DNA of 64,000 bases from Megaustenia siamemsis (GCA_032433765.1 JAVIAB010000073.1:71127959-71191958), one strand, 5' to 3'. Counted from the stretch's first letter, positions 44,945 to 55,378 are shown. Numbers and translations: made by a program. The notes: generated from the sequence alone by a model not told the origin.

Positions 44945-45370
44945 CTATTTTTTCCTAAATCCAAATTGCTGCTTATCTAATTCAGTATTGATTTTATTCT
45001 GAATCCTTCCTTGTATAACTTTTAGCAAGATTTTTGTAACATGGCTCATTAGGCTTATTGTTCTAAAGTCACTGCATTCAACTGCACCAGTTTTTTTAGG
45101 CAATGCAATGAAGGCTGATGTTTTTAGTTCATGTGGTATGTATCCTGTGGGGTATATGTCGTTGCATATGTCTGTAATCACTTCAATGCCAAAATCATCT
45201 AATGCCTGTATCATCTCTATCTGTATGCTTTCAGGTCCTTTTACATTTTTCATTGTTTTTATAGCTTTTTCCACCTCAGATTTTAAGATTGTATGGCCTG
45301 ATGTACATTTTATAACTGGTTTCTTGTCCCTTTGATCCTGAAATAGTTCTGTTATATATTCCTGCCTCAA
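44945..45370 (-). pseudogene. L-B reverse transcriptase, N-terminal part
   Basis: A 141-codon frame with VEKAIKTMKNVKGPESIQIE, IPHELKTSAFIALPKKTGAV, SDFRTISLMSHVTKILLKVI and LDKQQFGFRKK: fingers and early palm. It ends at a TAG where the 51.2 kb copy continues NSGTKEAIFSMR. Confidence 0.85.
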
Positions 45371-46278
45371 TCTATAATATCTTTATTGTCTGTTAGCATT
45401 TTTCCTTTTTTGTCTGCAATGCTTCCACCTTCTGTGGCTTTTTTATTTGTATTAGTCATTCTCTTTATTTCTGTGTGCATTCCTCTTAAGTCTTGTTTGC
45501 TTTCCATAGTTTCTATTTCTATACATTTTGACTGAGCCAGTCTTCTTTTGCCTTTTTGCACATTTTGCGTATTTCATTATCTACTTTATTGTATTGGGCA
45601 GTGTTCTTCGCTTGTCTCCTTTCTTCCATTTTTTCTAAGATGGTGTTAGTTAACCATGTTTGTTTTTTGTTCCACCTTTTCCTACTTTAGCGTTCATGTC
45701 ACCCATTACAATCAAGATGTCTGAAGATTTCACTTGCTTCATAACTTTATTTAGGTCTTCATAGTATGCCTCTATTTGTTCATCTGTGTAGTCTTGAGTA
45801 GGTGCATGTGTCTGTATTATTGCTATGTCGAATGGTTTTGCTTTCAACTTGAGTAGTATAATCCTATCATTGTATGTCCAGTGGGTACTTATATATTTTT
45901 GTAGCTCTCTTTTTATCAGTATTCCTAACCCCCCCCCCCCCCCCCTTGATGTTCTGTTGTGTTTCCTGAGTATATAAATGTATATTTTTTTGTCCTCTGT
46001 GTACCCACATTCTTTTCACCTTGTCTCTGATATGCCTAAACTATCTATATTTATTCGTTCTGCTTCTTGAATAAGATTTTCCCATTTCCCTTCTTGATAC
46101 AGAGTCCTAACATTCCAAGTACTTATTTTAATATCTTTCCTCCGACATAAATTCGAATTCCTCTCCATGGCTTCCTCTGGACTAGTACGTGATGAAGCTC
46201 CAATCTCTTTCACGGTTGTCAGCCATATTCGTCTTTCGTGTCCTGAACATGCCTCATGTGTACCTTATTGCCTTTGCG

Positions 46279-46314
46279 TATCCTCATTGCGTATCCTCAT
46301 TGCGTATCCTCATT
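46279..46314. repeat. 13-bp repeat, 3 copies, at the L-B 5' junction
   Basis: TATCCTCATTGCG three times. The first ten bases equal the target duplication on the other side of L-B. Confidence 0.9.
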
Positions 46315-46464
46315 GCGTAAACTTAAAGGGGCTTTAAAACGGGGTTAAATATGTGTGTGGATTACATTGACTGTGATTTACAACAATCGGTTATACCTGC
46401 GCTTTTCGACTCAACACATCCGACTTCAGAAAACGAAAATGGTAAGGTATCGGATGGCCTCTTC

Positions 46465-49288
46465 TATCTATCTATCTTTCGTTCGCCTGAAGTATTGTCT
46501 ATATCTGCAATGTCGTTTCCTGTATAAATTTTACTGTCTTTTGTAATTCTTGCAGTGGCCCATATAGTTTTGTCTGTAGTGTTGTATCTATGGGCCAATG
46601 GATTTTCCTCAGTCTGCTATATTCAGTGCAGTCTTGAAGTATGTGTTCAGCAGTCTGGGGTGCCTGTCCACATGTACAAGTAGTTGATGTGCCAATCTTG
46701 AATTTTGTATACATGTGACTATGGAGTCGATTGTCTCCTGTTCTTAGGCGTATAATGATAACTTGTTCATATCTATTCATATTATGAAAGGCATCCTGAT
46801 TTGGGGCTTGTGGTCCTCTGATTGATTTGATTATCTGTTTCTTATGATGGTATGTAACTGGTGTATCTAGTTGTGTGCCTGTTGAACCTTCCTTTGCCAA
46901 CTGATCTGCTTTCTCATTTCCTGGTATTCCACAGTGAGACGGGATCCGCTGCAGGGCAACCCTGTGGTGCTTGCAGAGTTCAGTCAATAAGGTCTGCAGA
47001 TGTGGTAATTTTCTGGATTGTAGTGCCTGGAGTACTGATCTTGCATCTGTCAAAAACACTACAGGCTGTGGGCTAAGATTACTGTTCAGCAGTTTTTCTA
47101 TTGCCAACTTTATTGCTTGTATTTCTGCATCATAATTGTGACAATATTTCCCTGTTGCTATTTTATTCATATCCCTAGTGTTATTTGGGTACTCTATATA
47201 TGCACCTGCTCCCCCATTCTTTACTGCATTCTGTGCTGATCCATCTGTGTACACACGAATCCATAGGTCTTTTGGGTATTCTTCATCCATGAAACTGAGA
47301 GTTATTGTTTTTCGCTGTAGACTATTTTGTTCCTCTTTGTCAACTATTCCTTTCACTTCTGTCCATATTTGAACTGATAATCCTGATTCATCTGTCCAGG
47401 GAGTCTGTTCTGGTATGGGCAGAAGGGGTTTAACAACTCTTGGCATGTCTGGCGTTTGTCTACTAATACGCTTGGCTTGGTGGATAAAGCTGCTTCTCTT
47501 AAGTCGTCCCAATGCAAGATTTTGGAATCTGTCCTTCATTGGATGTCTCGGAATGCATACAAATTTTTCTGCCTGTATCAGCACCTTTGTGTCTCTCCGT
47601 TCTCTCAGTGGTGGTATCCTCCACAATTTCTCCATCTCCAATATTGGTGTTGATTTCATTGCTCCTGTGATGACCCTAAGTGCCTGGTTTTGTACTTTAT
47701 CCAGTTCTTGCAATGTGGTGTTTGATGCTGAGCACCATGCGGATGATCCATATTCTAAATGTGGGCGTATACTCTGTTGGTAAACTTTACTGAGTATTTT
47801 CCCACTCGCACCCCATGTGGTTCCACACAACTTTCTTAGAATAGCCAATTTCCTCCTTGCTTTTTGGGTTGCCTTATTTATCTGCTGTTTCCAAGATAGT
47901 TTGTTATCAAATGTAACTCCGAGATATGTAGCTTGTATGTCTTCTTTCACAGGCTCATTGTTTATGTAGATGGCTCCTGCTTTTTGTTTTGGGGAGAGTG
48001 TGAAAAGTGTAGTACTGCATTTGTCTGTATTGATGCTGATACACCATCTATTTGTCCATGAATTCAGTGCATTCATAGCTCTTTGTAGCAATTTGGAGGC
48101 CACTGTTGCATACTCCTCTGTGCACCACATTACCAAGTCATCTGCATACATTGCCACTTTGATGCCATGTGGTAGTTCAGTAACTAGGTCATTGATGTAG
48201 ATCAGAAAAAGTGTTGGAGATAGTACCCCTCCTTGTGGAACGCCCTGGCGCAATAAGACCTTCTTACTCTTAAGACCATCCAGTTGCACTCTGGCTCTCC
48301 TGTTATGCAGGTATGCTTTGACCCATTTGTACATCCTGCCATTTACTCCATAATTTCTCAGTTTCTTCAAAAGCCCTTCCTTCCATACCTTATCAAATGC
48401 TTTCTTTAGGTCTATCCATGCTGCTAGTACCAGTTTCTTTTCTTGAAACGCATCTTCAATTTCCTGGGAAAGATAGGTTGCTTGATCTTCGGTAGAGTAA
48501 CACTGTCTAAAGCCTGCTTGTTGTGGGACAAGGAGATTTTCACTTTCCAGGTACCACTGCAGTCTGAGATTGATTATACGTTCCATTGTTTTACACAAAC
48601 AGCTTGTAAGGCTGATTGGTCTATAGCTGGATGTCATTGAACCATCTTTTCCTGGCTTTAGTAATGGTATCATAATTGCTTCTCTCCATGCCTGTGGCAC
48701 TCTACCTGTGATCCAGCAAATGTTGTAGATCTGCAGTAGTTTTGCTTTAGCTGCAGTTCCCAAGTTCTTAATCATTTCATTGGACACTCCATCATTGCCT
48801 GGTGACTTTTTCATTTTTAATTTGGATATTGCCAGCTCTAGCTCTCTTTGTGTAATGGGTGTTTCCATTACTTCATGTGTGGTCTCTTCTTGTCTTGCAT
48901 TTTGTTGTTTTAAACGGGTCTCTTGTCGTTTTTCTAGGCTAATTTCAATATTATTGTCATTTGCAAAGGAGTCTGCAAAGTAATTTGCTGCATGTTTACC
49001 TGTTAGAATGTTTCCATCCTTCTTCAGTGTAATTTTGGTGTTCCTTTCTGTACCTTCATCATTCAGCTGTTTTACAAGCTTCCACACTTTTCTTGTGTCT
49101 CGTTCAAGATTCAAGGACTCTGTTTTCTCTTTCCAGCTTCTCCGTCTGGCTTGTAGTTTAGCCCGTTGAAATTTGGCTTTAGCATGCTGGTAGTTGTTGT
49201 GGTGTTCTTGGCAAGGGTTATTTTCTGCTTGCTTTCGAGATGTTTCCATGTCATTGTGCAGTTGCTCTAGTTCACTACTCCAGTATGG
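46465..49288 (-). mobile_element. L-A Jockey/I-like LINE, copy 2, 5'-truncated, intact RT and RNase H
   Basis: Flanked by TGGCCTCTTC at 46455-46464 and 49289-49298, a perfect 10-bp target duplication. It is 2824 bp long, ends in (GATA)n at its 3' end and is cut off 5' within the endonuclease-RT linker, the usual result of incomplete target-primed reverse transcription. It lies in GPx intron 4, sense to the gene, 350 bp past exon 4. Confidence 0.93.
46499..49288 (-). CDS. L-A ORF2 protein, C-terminal 930 residues, uninterrupted
   Basis: One open frame with no stop. Linker (1-140), then reverse transcriptase: KMKKSPGNDGVSNEMIKNLG (163-182), SSYRPISLTS (224-233), WIDLKKAFDKVW (295-306), QGVPQGGVLSPTLFLIYIND (352-371) and AMYADDLVMW (383-392) with both catalytic Asp. 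Connection and thumb follow to 620. RNase H has RVYTDGSAQN (682-691), DAEIQA (724-729), FLTDARS (749-755) and NEKADQLAKEG (795-805), all catalytic acids present. A zinc-knuckle-like CTCGQAPQTAEHILQDC closes it. No ATG at the 5' end: the frame simply runs into flanking DNA, so it is unlikely to be translated alone. Confidence 0.9.
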   Translation of the reverse strand, partial: PYWSSELEQLHNDMETSRKQAENNPCQEHHNNYQHAKAKFQRAKLQARRRSWKEKTESLNLERDTRKVWKLVKQLNDEGTERNTKITLKKDGNILTGKHAANYFADSFANDNNIEISLEKRQETRLKQQNARQEETTHEVMETPITQRELELAISKLKMKKSPGNDGVSNEMIKNLGTAAKAKLLQIYNICWITGRVPQAWREAIMIPLLKPGKDGSMTSSYRPISLTSCLCKTMERIINLRLQWYLESENLLVPQQAGFRQCYSTEDQATYLSQEIEDAFQEKKLVLAAWIDLKKAFDKVWKEGLLKKLRNYGVNGRMYKWVKAYLHNRRARVQLDGLKSKKVLLRQGVPQGGVLSPTLFLIYINDLVTELPHGIKVAMYADDLVMWCTEEYATVASKLLQRAMNALNSWTNRWCISINTDKCSTTLFTLSPKQKAGAIYINNEPVKEDIQATYLGVTFDNKLSWKQQINKATQKARRKLAILRKLCGTTWGASGKILSKVYQQSIRPHLEYGSSAWCSASNTTLQELDKVQNQALRVITGAMKSTPILEMEKLWRIPPLRERRDTKVLIQAEKFVCIPRHPMKDRFQNLALGRLKRSSFIHQAKRISRQTPDMPRVVKPLLPIPEQTPWTDESGLSVQIWTEVKGIVDKEEQNSLQRKTITLSFMDEEYPKDLWIRVYTDGSAQNAVKNGGAGAYIEYPNNTRDMNKIATGKYCHNYDAEIQAIKLAIEKLLNSNLSPQPVVFLTDARSVLQALQSRKLPHLQTLLTELCKHHRVALQRIPSHCGIPGNEKADQLAKEGSTGTQLDTPVTYHHKKQIIKSIRGPQAPNQDAFHNMNRYEQVIIIRLRTGDNRLHSHMYTKFKIGTSTTCTCGQAPQTAEHILQDCTEYSRLRKIHWPIDTTLQTKLYGPLQELQKTVKFIQETTLQI

Positions 49289-49638
49289 TGGCCTCTTCAA
49301 TTCCCACTAGTTTGGGAAGACTGGTTACCCAGTTACCAGTACTACTGCGTAAGACAGAGTGATCTTTATCAGTTCTGGTTTACTGTTTCTGGCACAAGCA
49401 ACCATCTAACAGTCGCTGACCACTTTCAGCGTTAAGTGGTGTAGGGCGTATTTTCGTTTATTTGTACCATGACAGGGACAACCCTGAAAGCTTGTGACTG
49501 AATACTCCTGTTCTTTGATGTGTCTAGTTTAGTTGGAAATAACTGGCGAAATAGAACTGAAACGTGGGAATTAATTGAAGTGAAGTGATATATATATATT
49601 TTAGACATATCACTATAATTGGATTGATTCACTGTTAC

Positions 49639-49782
49639 CTTCAAATATGTGAAGAGTTTGTGCTCATTATTTCCATTGACGTCAATCTTTTCGAAGATCT
49701 GGAAATTAGGCACGAACCCAAAACCGGGACGAACATGGGTTATCCCGTTCATGATCTCTGTCCCGTTAGCTCCCGGTTCTTG
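49639..49782 (-). CDS. Glutathione peroxidase exon 4
   Basis: Exon of 48 codons, acceptor ATTACAG|CAA and donor AAG|GTAACA. It encodes QEPGANGTEIMNGITHVRPG followed by FGFVPNFQIFEKIDVNG and ends KLFTYLK. The RPGFGFVPNF stretch is the loop that mediates subunit contacts in tetrameric GPx enzymes and is absent in GPX4-type proteins. Upstream, the intron to exon 3 is the shortest in the gene (814 bp). Confidence 0.95.
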
Positions 49783-50336
49783 CTGTAATATATAAACACA
49801 ACAGGGTCAATGTAAACTCTACAAAACCGGCTTAAACACATTTGGGCCAGAGTAAACACAACAGTCAGTGTGACAAGGAAAACAAAGCATAAATGAAAGG
49901 CATGTATAACACTGTGGGCGTTGTTGGATTAACAATGGCAAGTTTAACTTTAATTAATATGAATTTCAAACAACCACAGTTTTTGACAATGTAACGAATC
50001 GTCAAAGGCAGTTTCAGCAATATAGCGACTTGATTATAACAGTTTTACAGTATAGAGGATTGGCAAATATATTTTCCAACAAATTAGGCGATTAATTAAC
50101 AAAGGCATTTTCCCCAGCATTAACGTTACTGACAAAGACAATTAAGTGCAGCAACAAATACATTTTCAACGATTTAGCCGAAGAACAAATATATTATGAA
50201 ACACTTTAATAGACTGAGAAAGCTATTTTTCAGCAATTTGATCGATTGACCAAATATTTTTTTCAGAATATAGTAAATAAATTGACCTTGGGATTTGTCA
50301 ACGATACAGTGGATCAACAATGACAGGTCTAATATA
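49783..50336. other. GPx intron 3, unique part
   Basis: AT-rich; nothing beyond the intron borders. Confidence 0.6.
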
Positions 50337-50580
50337 GTAAACGTGACAAAACAAGGTTTGGTTATGTAGCATAAGAATAATGACACGATGACAAACAATG
50401 CAACTGACGTCAGTAAACGTGACAAAACAAGGTTTGGTTATGTAGCATAAGAATAATGACAAGATGTCAAACAATGCAACTGACGTCAGTAAACGTGACA
50501 AAACAAGGTTTGGTTATGTAGCATAAGAATAATGACAAGATGACAAACAATGAAACTGACGTCAGTAAACGTGACAAAAC
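50337..50580. repeat. 76-bp tandem repeat in GPx intron 3, 3.2 copies
   Basis: Units start at 50337, 50413, 50489 and 50565 (partial), opening GTAAACGTGACAAAACAAGG. Each full unit ends with TGACGTCA, a perfect CRE-type palindrome (50405, 50481, 50557). Copies differ by only a few bases. Confidence 0.97.
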
Positions 50581-50596
50581 AAAACAAAAAGCTAAC

Positions 50597-50728
50597 CTTG
50601 TTGAACTGGTTGCAGGGGAACCCGAGAATTGTGAAGTTCCGACTTCCATACTTGGAATTGAGTGCATTCATCCCAAAGTAATGGTGGGTCAGACCTCAGT
50701 ACGTGGCCACGTTGACGACAAGGACAAC
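50597..50728 (-). CDS. Glutathione peroxidase exon 3 (catalytic selenocysteine TGA)
   Basis: Exon of 44 codons, acceptor TTACAG|GTT and donor AAG|GTTAGC. It reads VVLVVNVATY, then TGA, then GLTHHYFGMNAL, and ends ILGFPCNQFNK. The TGA occupies complement 50696-50698. The reading frame is open on both sides and both flanks are family-typical, so the codon is read here as selenocysteine, not as a nonsense mutation. The catalytic Gln of the tetrad is in FPCNQF. A 76-bp tandem array begins 16 nt past the donor. Confidence 0.95.
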
Positions 50729-50928
50729 CTGTAACATCGAGGACATTTATCATTGCTTGTGTTTGTCAATAACCAGCTCTAACGTCCTCGTCGAGATTTG
50801 ACGCTGTGTTGTTATGCAACTCAGTAAATGCTTGATTATAAATTGAGGTTACAAGCCTTCAAATCTAACCAACAATGCATGTGTACAATATTGTCACGAT
50901 AATTTATATGCAAGTACTATGTGGAAGG

Positions 50929-51184
50929 TAGCCGCTATAGCTCAGTGGTTAGTAAACTGGACTACAAAGAACAAGAGTTCGGGTTCAATCCTGATCGACG
51001 ACTTCCGGATTCACCCAGCCTTAAATAGGTACCGGAATTTTTCTGGGAAAGTAAAGCGACACGGGCGTAATACCGACCACATTATCTCATTCAATAATCA
51101 TGTGCCGAAGGTCTATAAACATTATGGTCACCAATGCAATATTCCCTATACGCCACTTGGAGTGACGGGACACTTTACTTTTTA
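50929..51184 (+). mobile_element. tRNA-derived SINE-A, full copy, in GPx intron 2
   Basis: GTAGCCGCTATAGCTCAGTG head, box B GGGTTCAATCC, full body, a slightly changed hairpin (ACGCCACTTGGAGT) and a TTTACTTTTT tail. Antisense to the host gene. An L-B copy starts directly after it. Confidence 0.93.
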
Positions 51185-51189
51185 ACTCT

Positions 51190-52645
51190 GTGGTGGGAAT
51201 GAGCATGAGAGATGATACAGGCTCTAGAAGAGTTTGGCGTCGAAGTGATCATAGACATATACCATACAAGAGACATACCAAACGATCTAAAAACATCAAC
51301 TTTCATTGCATTGCCTAAAAAAACGGGTGCAGTTGAATGCAGTGACTTCAGAGCAATAAGCCTAATGAGCCAGGTAACAAACATTTTACTAAAAGTTATA
51401 CAGGGAAGGATTCAGAATAAAATCAATACTGAATTAGATGAGCAACAATTTGGATTCAGGAAAAACAGTGGGACAAAAGAAGCCATATTCAGCATGAGAA
51501 CATTGATTGAAAAGTACACAGAAGTAAACAAACCAATATATGCCTGCTTCATAGACTACACCAAAGCTTTCGATAGAATACACCATAACCAACTTATAGA
51601 CTGCCTAAAGGATATAAATCTAGACGACACAGACATACGACTAATATGTAATTTGTACTGGGAGCAAACAGCAGTAATAAGATATAACAATGAGAACTCT
51701 ACACCCATGGACATAAAAAGAGGAGTAAGACAAGGATGCATCATACCACCAAGCTTGTTCAATCTATACACTGAGCAAATCTTTAAAACATCTCAGAGAT
51801 ACCAGGCCTAAACATTAATGGAAAGATAATCAATAACCTGAGATATGCTGATGATACTGTTCTACTAGCAGAAAATCCTAAAGACCTACAACAATTGCTT
51901 AATGTGATAAACATAACAAGCAAAAAATATGGACTAGAAATGAATATCAAAAAGACTAAAACTATGATCATAAACAAAGAAAATTCTCAAGACCTTCAAT
52001 TAAATATCACAATTGAGGGAATACATCTGGAGACAGTCCAGACTTACAACTACCTAGGACATACTATAACCAATGATGGAAAATGCAAAACTGAAATAAA
52101 CAAAAGAATAGGTATAGCAAAAAGTAATTTTAATGCCATGAAAAATATACTAACAACAAAACAAATATCAGCAGGGCTGAAACTAAGAATGGCAAAATGT
52201 TACATCTTCTCAATATTCATGTATGGTGCAGAAACATGGACATTAGACAAGAAAACAGAACAGAAAACTGAAGCCTTTGAAATGTGGATTTATAGAAGAA
52301 TAGGTAGAATTGGATGGAAACAAAAGATAACAAACGATAAAGTTTTAAAACAACTGAAAATAAAAAGAGAACTACTAAATACAATTAAGACAAGACAAAT
52401 GAAATTTTTGGGGCATGTTAAAAGACACAACAGCCTACTAAAAGTAATATTGGAAGGAAAAATACAAGGTAAAAGAAGCAGAGGCAGACCAAGACTAACA
52501 TGGACGAGTAACATCAAAAGATGGTCAAGTCAATCTATGACAGCCTGCACCATCAAAGCAAGAAACAGAGTAGAATGGCGATCCATGGTAGCCAACCTTC
52601 GTTTCGGAGAAGGCACACGATGATGATGATGATGATGATGATGAA
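51190..52645 (+). pseudogene. L-B RTE-like LINE, 5'-truncated, one frameshift in RT
   Basis: First frame (51212-51811): IALPKKTGAVECSDFRAISL, GFRKNSGTKEAIFSMRTLIE, IYACFIDYTKAFDRIHHNQL and RGVRQGCIIPPSLFNLYTEQ. Loss of one A in an AAAAA run near 51787 (compared with the 43.9 kb copy) shifts the frame. Second frame (to 52623): NNLRYADDTVLLAENPKDLQ, FEMWIYRRIGRIGWKQKITN, GKRSRGRPRLTWTSNIKRWS and the end ANLRFGEGTR. A (GAT)n tail follows at 52618-52645. Catalytic residues intact. Lies in GPx intron 2, antisense. Confidence 0.9.
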
Positions 52646-53260
52646 CTATAAGGTGCTGGAGATGTGGCGACAGCTTGTACTGTTTTCTTGTACCTGAAAC
52701 CCATAGCAGAAGCCAAGAGACGTTTGTTCAAATATTACAATAATCATTTATTTAAAATGTGGCATTGAACTCTCAATTAATAACGGATACTTTGATAAAT
52801 GAGGCGTGACGCCCGGTACGAGTAGGATGGATTGACTGAGAGAAGTTGGTATAAGCAGCAAGGAATAATCAGTTTGTGCTTTTGTGCCATGTACTTACAG
52901 AGCTGAGCATTAACATGGCTATTTGTAGTTAAAAAAACAAAAAGGCGACTCGTAGCAGTAAAGCTCTACTAGACTGCCTTAGTGGAGTGTAGAGTCTGCA
53001 CTTATCATGGGCTCATCTTTTGATGGTAGCACGGCCCAGTGCTCTTTCTCCCATGCCCTTCCCTGATAACGGCCAGCTACCTACCTGTTTTGTGATGTAG
53101 TACTACTACATTATGCAGATAATTAATATTATTTATGACTTGTACTTGAAGGTTATATATATATATAACTCACTTCATGGGAAGACCCAAGATAATTACG
53201 CCGCGGAAAAATACTCCCATTATCTTGAAGGGTTGTTTTGTTCATGTGTTGTGTTCATGT
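52646..53260. other. GPx intron 2 DNA
   Basis: Nothing recognised apart from a short (TA)n at 53155-53166 and the target duplication TGTTGTGTTCATGT at 53247-53260. Confidence 0.45.
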
Positions 53261-53610
53261 AAAGGTAAAGGTGAAGGTGAAGGTGAAGGTAAAGGTAAAG
53301 GTAAAGGTAAAGTACGAGACTTGAATCGGCGTCTTAGCACGCGAGTTTCCACCCATATATGCTCGGTCGCCTATCCAGAAATGTTCGGAAATTTCTGGAT
53401 AGTGTAGCCTCAAGCATAGAAACTCAGATGCGGGGCAACATTCCTCACCTTCCCAGTGTAATCCCCCGGTCGACTGGTATTTTTTTGTTATCCAACCACG
53501 AGTACAGTTCACACTGGCTCCCATCGGGAATCGAACACGGGTTGTCCGAACGTCGGTAGTCCAGTCGGGTGGTTTTCCCAACTCGGCTACCGAGGCCCCC
53601 TTAGTATATA
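53261..53610 (-). mobile_element. tRNA-derived SINE-B, copy 2, with hexanucleotide tail
   Basis: Flanked by a perfect 14-bp duplication TGTTGTGTTCATGT (53247-53260 and 53611-53624). The minus strand: GGGGGCCTCGGTAGCCGAGT head with box A, box B GTGTTCGATTCCC, a body shared with 6.05-6.34 kb, and a 3' tail of CTTTAC/CTTCAC hexamers (53261-53315). Confidence 0.9.
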
Positions 53611-53934
53611 TGTTGTGTTCATGTGTTGTGTTCACGTGTTGTGCTCACGTGTTATGTTCATGTTTGTATCGCCTCAGCAGCGGTGTTGCTTGTTCATTAT
53701 GTTGGTATTGTGTATTGGGGGAGTGGTGAATTGTTGTACTATGAAAGGATACATATGATTTTGATATGGGATAACTATGTAATTTCAGAATTTCTTAGCG
53801 CGCTGAGATACATTAGGTAAGACGTATTTTAATCAAATAATTCATTAATCATACCGGCATATTCTTAATTAGTAAAACAGTAAGAGTAATAGGTGTATAA
53901 CTGTAAAATGAGCTATTAAGAAATATGTAATGAA

Positions 53935-54400
53935 ATGTTTGTTACAAATTTACACAATGAACTGTTTGTAAGCTTCATAAGGAACTATTTAAAACTTCTA
54001 TCATGAACTGTTTGTTATAAAGTTACACACTGAACTGTTTGTAAACTTCATAATAAACTATTTTAAACTTCCACCATGAACTGTTTGTTATAAAGTTATA
54101 CAATGAACTGTTTGTTATAAAGTTACACACTGAGCTGTTTGTTATAAAGTTATACAATGAACTGTTTGTTATAAAGTTACACAATGAACTGTTTGTTACA
54201 AAGTTACACACTGAACTGTTTGTAAACTTCTTAATAAACTATTTTAAACTTCCATCATGAACTGTTTGTTATAAAGTTACACAATGAACTGTTTGTAAGC
54301 TTCATAATGAACTATTTAAAACTTCTATCATGAACTGTTTGTTATAAAGTTACACAATGACCTGCTTTAAAGTTACAAAGAGAACTGTTATAAAGTTGCC
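53935..54400. repeat. 27-bp-based minisatellite in GPx intron 2
   Basis: Unit AACTGTTTGTTATAAAGTTA plus CACAATG, with a larger unit (adding AAGCTTCATAATGAACTATT and an AACTTCTATCATG stretch) recurring at about 53.97, 54.04, 54.21 and 54.29 kb. Confidence 0.93.
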
Positions 54401-54495
54401 AAATGCATTCGTCTAAAGTTACAGAACTAGCTATATTAAATATACAGTGTGAAATGTTTGAAAACTACTCCCAAATATAAATCTATCTATCTATT

Positions 54496-54540
54496 GTCCT
54501 TCCTACGCCAACCGGTATGGCACATGATGATGATGATCTA
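54496..54540 (+). mobile_element. L-C LINE 3' terminus
   Basis: TACGCCAACCGGTATGGCAC followed by ATGATGATGATG, the L-C end only. Confidence 0.65.
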
Positions 54541-54574
54541 TTGTCCTTCCGAGCCGATAACATCACATTCATTT

Positions 54575-55150
54575 TTTTCATTCATTGAGTGCCGTCTCCG
54601 CATCGAAGGTGAGCACCGTTCTGTTCTGTCTCTGGCTTTAATGGTGCAGGTTGTCAGAGGCTGGGGAGCTGCGATAGATCAGTGGTTAGTGAACTGGACT
54701 ACAAAGGACAAGAGGTAGGGTTCGATCCCAACCGACGGCTTCCGGTTCACCCAGCCTTTAATGGGTACCGGATTTTTTTTTCTGGGAAAGTAAATAGGCA
54801 CGGGCATAATATCGACCACATTACCCCAAAAATCATGTGCCGAAAGTCTGTAAAATTTATGGTCACTAACACCATATTCTAAATACTCCACTTGGCGTGA
54901 CGGGGGTACTTTACTTTTTTTTTTACTTGTCATAGGCTGACTTTACCATCTTTTGACGTTACTCGATCACGTTAGTCTTGATCTGCCTCTGCCTCTTTTA
55001 GCTTTTATTTTCCCTTTCAAAATTACTTTTAATAGGCCGTTGTGTCTTTTAACATGCCCCAAAAAATCTCATTTGTCTTGTTTGAATTGTGTTTAGTAGT
55101 TCTCTTTTCATTTTTAGTTATTTTAAGACTTCATCGTTTGTTTTCTTGAA
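54575..55150 (-). mobile_element. L-B LINE 3' fragment, split by SINE-A
   Basis: The minus strand encodes the L-B C-terminus (compare 43.8-44.1 kb). It is interrupted by SINE-A at 54664-54926 and has diverged more than the other L-B copies. Confidence 0.85.
54664..54926 (+). mobile_element. tRNA-derived SINE-A nested in L-B
   Basis: Target duplication TTGTCAGAGGCTG (54651-54663) and TTGTCATAGGCTG (54927-54939), one mismatch. The intact L-B at 43.87 kb has a single TTGTCATAGGCTG at this place, which proves the insertion. Head GGAGCTGCGATAGATCAGTG, box B GGGTTCGATCCC, full body and TTTACTTT tail. Confidence 0.95.
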
Positions 55151-55378
55151 CAATGACATCAAATAGGGCACACATTTTAGACTCTCCGTGCACGATGATC
55201 TTAATTGTCAGACTATGCACAGGACCAGCATTGTATCTCGTTACCTGTCCCTGTTCTAGGCTAGCCTCTGGACCTCTTAAAACTATGCAAGATATTATTT
55301 TAAACATTATAAATTGTATTTAGTACATTGTAGAATAAATGTGTATGAAACACAATAAATGAACAACAAACAACGTAC
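55151..55378. other. GPx intron 2 DNA next to exon 2
   Basis: No feature seen. Confidence 0.5.

Larger units (their letters stand above)
43788..46278 (-). mobile_element. L-B RTE-like LINE, near full length, in GPx intron 4
   Basis: Bounded by TATCCTCATT (43778-43787 and 46279-46288), a perfect 10-bp target duplication. On the minus strand: endonuclease pieces (KISTWNVRTLYQEGKWENLI, NIDSLGISETR, then DILIVMGDMNAKVGKGG), a shortened linker, reverse transcriptase, a GRGRPRLT C-terminus, and a (GAT)n tail at 43788-43800. A run of 18 G on the minus strand (45931-45948) shifts the endonuclease frame. The end of the endonuclease is deleted. Same transcriptional orientation as the host gene. Confidence 0.9.

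Noticed and set aside
45931..45948. Poly-C/G run as a functional quadruplex
   Set aside because: Lies inside a dead LINE endonuclease and is more simply a slippage expansion or sequencing-prone homopolymer.
50696..50698. Nonsense mutation reading of the GPx TGA
   Set aside because: It falls exactly at the family's selenocysteine position, and no other lesion is present in any of the five exons.
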